Below, piece after piece: positions 36,557 to 44,431 of a stretch of 64,000 nucleotides of DNA; the first letter of the stretch is position 1, and every line of letters begins with the position of its first letter. A program made the translations under genes and the position numbers. A model generated the notes under the pieces. It searched no databases, was not told the origin of the DNA, and was given only the letters and a program-made list of their open reading frames with translations. Location of the stretch: positions 930,001 to 994,000 of the forward strand of contig NZ_JBHUGF010000010.1 of the NCBI RefSeq assembly GCF_042681745.1. Direction: 5' to 3'. The stretch comes from Saccharibacillus nicotianae. GTDB taxonomy: Bacteria; Bacillota; Bacilli; Paenibacillales; Paenibacillaceae.

Positions 36557-38516
36557 AATGGTTGTAATAGGTTTAGATAGTATAAATCCGCTGACTAAAC
36601 ATTTTATAAATGAAGGTAAAATGCCTAATTTATCTAAATTGATGCTTAATGGATTCCATTCAGAAATGATATCTACAATGCCTCCAACCACACCTGTAGC
36701 ATGGACAACAATTGCAACGGGTGCTTATCCTAGTAGTCATGGTATAGAAGGGTTTTCTAGACACCACATAGGATCAACATTCGATCAAAAAATTCATACT
36801 ACTAATAGTGAAACGATCAAAGCTGAAACAATATGGCAAGCCGCAGAAAAACAAAATAAAAAATCAATACTATTAAAATATCCAATGTCGTGGCCACCGT
36901 TAGCAAATGAAAATGTTATTCAGATAGATGGTGCAGGAGGATGGGGTGGACTTAAATGCGTGTGGGACTTGGCACATACTGCTTGTTGGGATTCATCTAT
37001 TCAAAGTGAACATAGTGAAGAAGATCAAGGTGCTTGGATGACTCGTGATGCAGATAATTTAAATGAGGAATCAGCGCTTCCTATCCATATCCAAGAGCCT
37101 TCTATTTGGAATTTTGTTTCATCCGAAGCATATATTGTATGGGAGACAGAGCTTCATCTCAAAATTAAAAAATCTGTAGATATTATTGTTGTTTATCTCG
37201 CAGGGCTTAGTAACAACAAGGTCATTTTCTCTACTACCAAAAAAGAACAAAATTATCAACTTATTGCTATTCATAATTGGAGTCAGTGGCTACAAATAGA
37301 AGTTAAAACTAAAGATAATAACATTCGAAAAGGAAGTGTACGCTTTAAAGTTATGGATTTGGATATAGCTAAAAAGAAACTGAAGTTATATCAATCTCAA
37401 ATTCATGACGATGAAAATTATACTTCACCTTCTCATATTGCTAAAGAACTTTATAATGTTGCAGGGCCATTTGTAGAATGGACTGAATCTTATGATCTGC
37501 TACAAGGATGGATAGATGATACTACTCAGTTAGAAATTTATGAACAGCATGTAGAATGGATGATCAAAGCAACTACTTATTTAATGAAAAATTACGAATA
37601 TGATCTTTTCATGACACAATTACATTTTTTAGATATGGCTTATCATATTTACTGGGGTGCTATAGATCCAAGACATCCTGATTTTGTAGAAGAAAAAGCG
37701 AACTATTATTGGAATATACTTGGGACGGCACATGAAATAGCTGACAAGTATTTAGGAGCAATTTTACCTTTACTTGATGAACATACTAAAGTTTTCGTTT
37801 TAGGAGATCATGGTCAAGATGTATATCATACTACTTTTATGATGAATCATTATTTGCTAAAAGAAAATTTGCTTACCGTCAAAAAAGATCCTAAAAATGG
37901 AAAATTTACTGTAGACTGGAGTAAAACAAAAGTATATGCAAATGGTTATCGCATATATATAAATATGAAAGATAGAGATCCAGAAGGAATTGTAGAGAAA
38001 TCAGAATATGAATATTTAATAAATCACTTAACAAAAGAATTACGAAAAATTTATAATGAATTAGATGAGTCGTATCCGATTACAAATGTTATGAATCGTG
38101 CAGAAGCAAAATTATTTGGTTTGTATGGAGAATCAATGGGAGACCTTATTATAGCAATGTCTCCTGGATATCAAACTCGCAGTACTATCAAAATTCCTAC
38201 AAATGGATGGATTAACAATAGAATCCGAATAAATAAATTAAATATTTATAAAAAAACAAACTTGTTTCAGGAATTTACAGGTGAACACGATACATCCTCT
38301 CCAATGAGTCATAATATCCGAACATTATTTTTTGCATCCGGAAAAGGTATAAAATATGGAGTGAGAGAAATTCCTTTGCACATGATTGATGTAGCAGCCA
38401 CAATAGCAGAAATACTTGAAATAGACCCACCTGCACAGTGTGAAGGAAATTCTTTTCTGGATCAGTTAATAAAAATCGGAGATTCTAATACTTCTAATGT
38501 CGAATTTTATATTTAA
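36546..38516 (+). CDS. Alkaline-phosphatase-superfamily phosphodiesterase 3 (large)
   Basis: 656 residues from ATG 36546 (AGGAGGG upstream). Core motifs VIGLDSI, PPTTPVAWTTIATG (Thr nucleophile), LHFLDMAYHIYWG, LGDHGQDV and a late EHDTSSPMSH. Compared with the two paralogues it carries an insertion of about 180 residues after the first third (about 150-330), with a beta-rich stretch (IVWETELHLKIKKS...). The catalytic His cluster looks intact. It overlaps cysC by 11 bases. Function not known; probably acts on the same class of ester as its relatives. Confidence 0.82.
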   Translation: MENKMVVIGLDSINPLTKHFINEGKMPNLSKLMLNGFHSEMISTMPPTTPVAWTTIATGAYPSSHGIEGFSRHHIGSTFDQKIHTTNSETIKAETIWQAAEKQNKKSILLKYPMSWPPLANENVIQIDGAGGWGGLKCVWDLAHTACWDSSIQSEHSEEDQGAWMTRDADNLNEESALPIHIQEPSIWNFVSSEAYIVWETELHLKIKKSVDIIVVYLAGLSNNKVIFSTTKKEQNYQLIAIHNWSQWLQIEVKTKDNNIRKGSVRFKVMDLDIAKKKLKLYQSQIHDDENYTSPSHIAKELYNVAGPFVEWTESYDLLQGWIDDTTQLEIYEQHVEWMIKATTYLMKNYEYDLFMTQLHFLDMAYHIYWGAIDPRHPDFVEEKANYYWNILGTAHEIADKYLGAILPLLDEHTKVFVLGDHGQDVYHTTFMMNHYLLKENLLTVKKDPKNGKFTVDWSKTKVYANGYRIYINMKDRDPEGIVEKSEYEYLINHLTKELRKIYNELDESYPITNVMNRAEAKLFGLYGESMGDLIIAMSPGYQTRSTIKIPTNGWINNRIRINKLNIYKKTNLFQEFTGEHDTSSPMSHNIRTLFFASGKGIKYGVREIPLHMIDVAATIAEILEIDPPAQCEGNSFLDQLIKIGDSNTSNVEFYI

Positions 38517-38576
38517 ATAAGTTTTTATTACTCGCCACACTTATTCATATACAGCTACTACTATGGAGGAAATAAT

Positions 38577-39887
38577 GTGGGAAATTATATAATTAATAAA
38601 TTTATGCAAAAAGGACTTTGGAGAAACAAAGATTTTTTGAAGTTTTGGTTGGGAGAAACATTAGCCATGTTTGGCTCAAGAGTTACTAGCTTAGCTTTAC
38701 CTTTAGTCGCAGCAATAACATTATCAGCAACTCCTTGGGAAATGGGTGTATTAAATGCACTTCAATTTTCTCCTTATTTAATTATAGGTTTATTTGCAGG
38801 AGTGTATATTGATCGATTGCGTCGTAAGCCGATTATGATTATTGCTAATATAGGAAGAGCTATCTTGTTAATACTTATTCCTATTGCATATATGTTAGAC
38901 ATGTTACAAGTATATCATCTATACATTATAGGATTTTTGGTAGGTTCATTAACATTACTATTTGATCTATCCTATCAATCGTATTTACCTTCATTAGTAG
39001 GAAAAGAACATCTTACAGAAGGTAATAGTAAATTAGAAGTCAGTCGGTCTGTAGCAGATGTTAGTGGGCCTGGTATAGCAGGAGCATTAATTAGTATTTT
39101 TGCAGCACCTATAGTCATGCTTATCCATAGTATAACTTTGTTGTGTTCTGCATTTTCTATGATACTGATAACGAAATCAGAACCAGAACAGCCTAAGCAT
39201 ATCAAGCCAAAGCCTATTTTTAAAGAGATCAGCAAAGGGCTTAGATTCGTTTTTGGTAATAAATATTTACGTGCTATTGCAGGAGAAGCTTCTACGTATA
39301 ATATGTTTGGTCAAGTGATGGCAGCAGTTTCTATTTTGTATATTACAAGAGAATTAGGTATAACACCTACTTTGTTAGGGATTATTTTATCAACAGCTAG
39401 TATTGGATCAATCATTGGATCGCTTATCGCTAATTATATAGGGAAGAAATACAATCTAGGAACAATTGTACTGGTAACGATGATTTTAGGTTGTAGTGCT
39501 CCATTGCTTATTCCGCTTGCAAGTGGACCTTTGTATGTTACAGTGCCTTTATTAATTGTTTCTTATTTTTTTGGTAGCATGGGAGTGGTAATTTCAAATA
39601 TTTATGTAGTTAGTATAAGACAAACGATTACACCCAATGAAATGTTAGGTAAAATGAATGCTAGTTATCGCTTTGTCGTAACTGGTGTTACTCCCATAGG
39701 AGCACTCTTAGGAGGAGCTCTAGGAAGTGTTATTGGTTTACGTATGACGCTATTAGTAGGGGCAATTGGTACGTTAACTGCACTAATTTGGGTTCTTTAT
39801 TCACCATTAATTAATTTGAAAAAAATGCCAGAAGAAATGAATGAAACAGACTATGATTTGCCTAAAGAGAAAGTTTTAGCAAAGTAA
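38577..39887 (+). CDS. MFS transporter (enterobactin-exporter/MefA-like)
   Basis: 436 residues, about 12 membrane segments. GTG 38577 with GGAGG 8 bases upstream; the overlapping ATG at 38575 stops early. The first loop has the MFS motif YIDRLRRKPIMI and the segment DVSGPGIAGALIS. Members of this drug-exporter branch pump macrolides or siderophores. It closes the cluster and probably exports the product, giving resistance. A hairpin follows. Confidence 0.9.
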   Translation: MGNYIINKFMQKGLWRNKDFLKFWLGETLAMFGSRVTSLALPLVAAITLSATPWEMGVLNALQFSPYLIIGLFAGVYIDRLRRKPIMIIANIGRAILLILIPIAYMLDMLQVYHLYIIGFLVGSLTLLFDLSYQSYLPSLVGKEHLTEGNSKLEVSRSVADVSGPGIAGALISIFAAPIVMLIHSITLLCSAFSMILITKSEPEQPKHIKPKPIFKEISKGLRFVFGNKYLRAIAGEASTYNMFGQVMAAVSILYITRELGITPTLLGIILSTASIGSIIGSLIANYIGKKYNLGTIVLVTMILGCSAPLLIPLASGPLYVTVPLLIVSYFFGSMGVVISNIYVVSIRQTITPNEMLGKMNASYRFVVTGVTPIGALLGGALGSVIGLRMTLLVGAIGTLTALIWVLYSPLINLKKMPEEMNETDYDLPKEKVLAK

Positions 39888-39904
39888 AAAATAGTTTACA
39901 ATAT

Positions 39905-39957
39905 TACATACCACTAAAGGATCAGCTCACAATCTTACTTTCCTTTAGCGGTATGTT
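39905..39957 (+). terminator. Hairpin at the end of the biosynthetic cluster
   Basis: Long stem ACATACC-A-CTAAAGG / CCTTTAG-C-GGTATGT with a 23-base loop, just after the MFS gene. No strong T run follows, so terminator function is likely but not certain. Confidence 0.55.
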
Positions 39958-40015
39958 ATAAATAATTGGATAGTATTATGTGCAATAAATTCAGCTTTTG
40001 TTAAACCAAATAATA

Positions 40016-40440
40016 TTAAATCTTGCTATCTTCCGTTTTATAAATGACTTCACGTCTTATGCCTTCTTGAACACATCCTAATTTCTTCATCATCTGAATA
40101 GAGCCTTCATTGCCTTCTAATACATAGTCATTAAACTTATTTAATCTTCGTTCCAAAAAAGCATAAATAAACAGAATTTTAATAGCTCTCGTACCATAGC
40201 CTTGACCACGATGATCTTTACCCAATACTAAATGTTCCATTACGTTCATCTGTTCATATTAAGTGCGCCAACATGTTCCCCATCGAGTGTATCAATAGTA
40301 AACATCAAACGATGTTGCTGATTAGCAAAATCTTTGAATTTTTCTACAAATTGTTGTGCTTCACTAAAAGTAGGTGGAAGTTTGATCGTTGTTTCTAATA
40401 ATCGTCTAGCTTCAGAATACTAAAAAGGTGAGGTAATACG
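40016..40440 (-). pseudogene. Degraded GNAT acetyltransferase
   Basis: On the minus strand, a fragment beginning GRITSPF, a stop codon, then YSEARRLLETTIKLPP...LDGEHVGALNMN reads in one frame from about 40440 to 40255. It breaks there, and a second frame continues with LGKDHRGQGYGTRAIKILFIYAF (acetyl-CoA-binding RGQGYG motif) to 40016. A normal GNAT protein has about 40 more residues at the break. The in-frame stop, frameshift and missing middle mark it as a pseudogene. Its remaining 77-residue reading frame (40016-40249) is unlikely to be functional. Confidence 0.8.
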
Positions 40441-40639
40441 TCCAAGCCAACAAATAATACCGAAAAGATTGGAAAATCACTATAACATAGGCAAAATACC
40501 CGATATGCTAAATAAGCTTAAAGTAGAGTGATCAGAAAAAAACAATGAAAGAGGAGCGATACTAGAATTACAAGGTATATGAACTTTATTCTTAATATAC
40601 TTTTTAATACATTTCTTTATATAGTATGGAGGTTAAATC

Positions 40640-41500
40640 ATGACAGAAAGCACTCGTCCAAAAATAGTCTTTATTGATATTGATGGCACATTGGTAGACG
40701 ATGATGGCAATATTCCTTTTTCTGCACAACAAGCTTGTCAGCAAGCACGTCATAATGGACATTTGCTTTATCTATGTACAGGACGATCGAAAGCGGAAAT
40801 TTATGATGGTATCTGGAATATTGGATTTGATGGACTGATTGGAGCCGGTGGGGGTTATGTGGAGTTTGGAGAAGAAATTTTGTACCACAAAAAAGTAACC
40901 GCAGAAGATGTAAGACACATGGTTGATTTTTTCAATACTCATCAGATCGACTTTTATTTGGAATCTAATTCGGCGCTGTATGCCAGTAGCAATCTTCAAC
41001 CGCATTTAGAACGACGCATCTATGGAGATATCGAAAATGATCCAGTAGCACGGGCAAAAAAAGAATCTCAACCGCATCCTTTTATCACAGGACTAACGTA
41101 TGGGGAAGCCAATCTGTACAAAGACGATGTGAATAAAGTCTGTTTTTTAGAAAGTCCGACGATTCCTTTTGAACAGATTAAGCAAGAATTTGAAGGAAAG
41201 TTCCAAGTGATGCAATGTACTGTGCCTATATTTGGAGAAGGTAGTGGAGAGCTGATGATTCCCGGAATACATAAAGCTTTAGCGATAGCAGACTTGCTCG
41301 AACATCTAGGCATGTCCCGTGAAGATACGATTGCTATCGGGGATGGAATGAACGATGCGGAAATGTTAGAGTTCTGCGCGATCGGGATAGCAATGGGAAA
41401 TGCCAAGCCCGCCCTCAAAGACATTGCAGACGATATTACAGCGACTGTAGAAGAAGATGGTCTATTCCTGAGCTTTCAGAAATACGGACTTATTGAATAA
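40640..41500 (+). CDS. Cof-type HAD phosphatase
   Basis: 286 residues. HAD motif I FIDIDGTLVDDDG (nucleophile Asp13, Asp15), motif II YLCTGRS, motif III Lys near HKAL and motif IV IAIGDGMNDAEML. A C2 cap domain lies between motifs II and III, as in YwpJ/YxeH-type sugar-phosphate or flavin-phosphate phosphatases. Substrate not predictable. AGGAG-like site (GGAGG) upstream. Ends with a strong terminator. Confidence 0.92.
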   Translation: MTESTRPKIVFIDIDGTLVDDDGNIPFSAQQACQQARHNGHLLYLCTGRSKAEIYDGIWNIGFDGLIGAGGGYVEFGEEILYHKKVTAEDVRHMVDFFNTHQIDFYLESNSALYASSNLQPHLERRIYGDIENDPVARAKKESQPHPFITGLTYGEANLYKDDVNKVCFLESPTIPFEQIKQEFEGKFQVMQCTVPIFGEGSGELMIPGIHKALAIADLLEHLGMSREDTIAIGDGMNDAEMLEFCAIGIAMGNAKPALKDIADDITATVEEDGLFLSFQKYGLIE

Positions 41501-41534
41501 AGTTGTCTATAAAAGCAAAGCTATCAATCATATG

Positions 41535-41583
41535 AAAAAAGCAATAAAAGTTAGATATAAACTTAACTTTATTGCTTTTTTAT
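41535..41583 (+). terminator. Terminator after the HAD gene
   Basis: AAAAAAGCAATAAA-AGTTA / TTAACTTTATTGCTTTTTT hairpin with T run; the mirrored A run may let it act in both directions. Confidence 0.85.
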
Positions 41584-41743
41584 TTTGCTTTGTACATTTA
41601 TTATTTTCGACTTTTATCCGATATACATAATTAGAACTAATTTGGTTAATTTTGTACATTCAATTAATATTTGCTATGAAATAAAATAAAAAATTTATAC
41701 AATAATAAGTAACATGCTTGTACACATACATTGGAGGGAAATC

Positions 41744-42658
41744 ATGAACGAAATGAGTCAGCTTGAGATGGTGACGGACGAACTGGTGATACGTACTTTG
41801 CAAGATAATTTGGCTATTATCCGTTTTGGTACGAATCGTAAAATTGCTTATGTTAATCCTATTTTTGCAGAAGTCGTTAAATATTCACCAAGTCAAATGG
41901 TTGGTATGCACCATAAAAATTTATGTTTTCCTGAATTTGCAAATAGTATACAGTATGAGAAGTTCTGGGATAGTCTACTATCTGGCGAAACCTTTCACGA
42001 TAAAATAGAACGCAAAGATGCACAAGGTAATGCAATCTGGCTAGAAGCAACTTATATGCCCGTATGGAACAAAAATAGAAATGAAGTCATTGGCGTGACA
42101 AAGGTAGCTACCGATATTACAAAGCGTCAAAGTGATCTCTCTTGTGTTGTGGATGATCTCCAAAAAACAGCACAAGCCCTTAACATTCGTTCATCCGCAG
42201 GCATCGAGCAGAGTCAAGAACTACTCAATAGCATGAACAGAATTGTAGAATCATCGAAGACGAATACAACCACACTGATTAATTTGCAAGAACAAGCATT
42301 AGAGATTCAAGGCATTGTACAGACGATTCGTAAAATAGCTTCACAAACACATATGCTAGCTCTAAATGCAGCGATAGAGGCTACTCATGCAGGTGAATTT
42401 GGACGAGGGTTTAATGTAGTGGCTAGAGAAGTACGTAAGCTATCTTCGATGGTACAAGATTCGATTATCGAAGTGAAAAAAAGCGTAGATTCGATGAGTC
42501 TAGAAGTGCAGAAAATTTCTAATGGCACAGACGATGTAAGGCAAAGTGTGCAACAAGGGGAAGAACAAGTCAATACGGCAATGAAAGCTTTTACAGATAT
42601 CGCTTACTCTGCTCAGATATTAGATATTCAGGCGCAAAAAGTAGCTAAGATTATTTGA
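41744..42658 (+). CDS. PAS-methyl-accepting chemotaxis-like protein, soluble
   Basis: 304 residues from ATG 41744 (GGAGGG upstream; the ATG at 41714 has no site). A PAS domain (about 20-130, VNPIFAEVVKYSPSQMVGMHHKNLCFPEF, ending VTKVATDITKRQ) is followed by a short MCP signalling coiled coil with the hairpin tip IASQTHMLALNAAIEATHAGEFGRGFNVVAREVRKLS. No membrane segments, so it is a cytosolic chemoreceptor that could sense redox state or a small ligand through PAS and signal to CheA. No chemotaxis genes are nearby. Confidence 0.9.
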   Translation: MNEMSQLEMVTDELVIRTLQDNLAIIRFGTNRKIAYVNPIFAEVVKYSPSQMVGMHHKNLCFPEFANSIQYEKFWDSLLSGETFHDKIERKDAQGNAIWLEATYMPVWNKNRNEVIGVTKVATDITKRQSDLSCVVDDLQKTAQALNIRSSAGIEQSQELLNSMNRIVESSKTNTTTLINLQEQALEIQGIVQTIRKIASQTHMLALNAAIEATHAGEFGRGFNVVAREVRKLSSMVQDSIIEVKKSVDSMSLEVQKISNGTDDVRQSVQQGEEQVNTAMKAFTDIAYSAQILDIQAQKVAKII

Positions 42659-42669
42659 TACACTATATA

Positions 42670-42743
42670 AAAAATCCCTCGAGGAATGCAACCTAAAAGT
42701 CATTCAATCATGTCTTTTAGTTTACAAGCTCAAGGGATTTTTT
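42670..42743. terminator. Bidirectional terminator between MCP and lectin genes
   Basis: AAAAATCCCT...AGGGATTTTT outer stem with a second inner stem CTAAAAG / CTTTTAG; A and T runs flank it. It lies between convergent genes. Confidence 0.7.
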
Positions 42744-42761
42744 TATTTTAGAATATTGATA

Positions 42762-43274
42762 TTAATGTCCACCTGTATCAGATGCCCACATTGGACCTTT
42801 ACCACCACTAGAATACATCACTAAATTACCATCATCTTGAACAACAAGTATTTCTCCAACCATACCTGCTGGAACTTTACCCTGATAGTAATTATTACTC
42901 CATGCTTGAGGATTAGCAGACCAGAAAGTATAATCTCTGAATTGATCTGTTACGCGAATACTACTTGCATTGAAAGTAAGGGCTTGTGGCATTCTTGTAA
43001 TGACATAACCACTAATTGGATCTTGCCATCTATACCGCTTACCATCTGTATTGGTAGACCACATAGATATACCACCATCTCTATACAGTACTAAATTACC
43101 ATCCGATTGCATCACTAGATTAAATCTGCCATTGGTCGAAGTTAATTTCTGATCTTTAGCAAGTGTTTCTCCCGGACTTAAAGAATTTTTAGCAAAAGCG
43201 GCTGAAACCAGACAAAGCTGAAGCATAAAAACAGCGAGTACAATCAAAGTTGTTTTTCTGACTACCTTTTTCAT
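42762..43274 (-). CDS. Secreted bulb-type (mannose-binding) lectin domain protein
   Basis: 170 residues from ATG 43274 (AGGAG 8 bases upstream). An N-terminal signal peptide (KKVVRKTT then LIVLAVFMLQLCLVSAAFA) is followed by a B-lectin beta-prism. The sugar-binding motif QxDxNxVxY occurs twice, MQSDGNLVLY and VQDDGNLVMY. Such proteins bind mannose or glycans; some, such as the LlpA group in Gram-negatives, are bacteriocins with two lectin domains. Here a single exported domain pair without other modules is seen. Role unknown. Confidence 0.88.
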   Translation of the reverse strand: MKKVVRKTTLIVLAVFMLQLCLVSAAFAKNSLSPGETLAKDQKLTSTNGRFNLVMQSDGNLVLYRDGGISMWSTNTDGKRYRWQDPISGYVITRMPQALTFNASSIRVTDQFRDYTFWSANPQAWSNNYYQGKVPAGMVGEILVVQDDGNLVMYSSGGKGPMWASDTGGH

Positions 43275-43424
43275 ATGTATCATTCTCCTCTAGAAAAATA
43301 TTTAATTTCAACTAAAATATAACATTTAATATACAAAATTGTAATATTTTTATAGGGAAGTAAATGTATAGGAATAGAGATATATTTTTTATTAATAATA
43401 GTTATATAGATTAAAAAAGAAATG

Positions 43425-44093
43425 TTAAAATTTGCGAGTCAGTTGTAGTATTTGTTCACTTACATCGGTAGTACTCAATCCTCCGTGATAACAAACGACA
43501 GATGCAATATCAAGATCCAAGTACTTTTGTAATGACAGCGTAGCTGTGTTGATATCTGGTGTTGTCGGGATATGAATTCCCTGTATACTTCCGTTTATAC
43601 TATACATCGAATCACCCGCAATAAGAGTCTTGCTCTGCTTTAAGTAAAGGCTGATATGACCGGGAGTATGCCCTGGTGTATGAACAACATGAATTCCACC
43701 ACAAAAAGGAAGTTCTTGACCATCTATTAAGATATGGTCTACTTTTCCAATAGGCGGATTTTGAAGATGGCTATCTTTTAAAAGAGGGAGTTCACCTTGA
43801 ATATATGGTTGATCCAGCTCATGTGCATATACTTTAATCGGTTGACTGCATTGATGCAAAATATCTGGAAGACTACCAATATGATCCACATCCTGATGTG
43901 TTAAAATCACAACGTTTAGTTGATCTAATGACACGCCTACTTGTTGCATAGCTACACGTAAATCTTCTAGTTGTCCGGGGAATCCGGTATCTATCAAAAT
44001 AGTCATTTCCGCGTCCCATAGAAGAATAGGATGAATAATATTTCCCTGAAAATCAAGTTCTAACATGTCTACCCCTTTTGAAATTTCCATCAT
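43425..44093 (-). CDS. Metallo-beta-lactamase-fold hydrolase
   Basis: 222 residues. Motifs: LTHQDVDHIGSL (HxxxDH), HTPGHTPGHISLY, and AGDSM, which give the two-metal site of the glyoxalase II/MBL family. The first His of the usual HxHxDH is kept (TH) but the second position is Gln. The start ATG has GGAGGT five bases upstream. Likely a thioester or lactone hydrolase; the substrate is unknown. Confidence 0.9.
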   Translation of the reverse strand: MMEISKGVDMLELDFQGNIIHPILLWDAEMTILIDTGFPGQLEDLRVAMQQVGVSLDQLNVVILTHQDVDHIGSLPDILHQCSQPIKVYAHELDQPYIQGELPLLKDSHLQNPPIGKVDHILIDGQELPFCGGIHVVHTPGHTPGHISLYLKQSKTLIAGDSMYSINGSIQGIHIPTTPDINTATLSLQKYLDLDIASVVCYHGGLSTTDVSEQILQLTRKF

Positions 44094-44431
44094 CTCAGAC
44101 CTCCGTCAAATTAAAATATACATATTAATACTCTTACTACTTAATCTTAACTTCATATTCGAGAAAGATATCATCTACGATTCATTGTGTAGACGAATCA
44201 AGTCTGACAAAAGATACGAAGAGTCCAAACAAAATAATGTGCATCAAAAGTAAGATTCTGACTATTACTTCTTTATTCATCATAGAAAGTGTAACAGGTC
44301 TATCAATCCAAATATGGTTAACGCTATAATAAGTAGCCATTATCTTTTTTTATACCCTGCCGATTGCTCACATCTATTTAGGGTAAAATAATATCAAGTG
44401 TAAAATCTAATTTCAGAAGTGGTGGTGTCCT
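44094..44431. other. Intergenic region between divergent genes
   Basis: About 340 bases holding the promoters of the divergent MBL hydrolase and YyaL-like genes. I see no reliable -35/-10 pair, repeat or gene. A short plus-strand frame starting inside the MBL gene has no ribosome site. Confidence 0.5.

Noticed and set aside
44065..44253. Short plus-strand frame in the divergent intergenic region
   Set aside because: It begins inside the MBL gene, has no ribosome site and no recognisable product.
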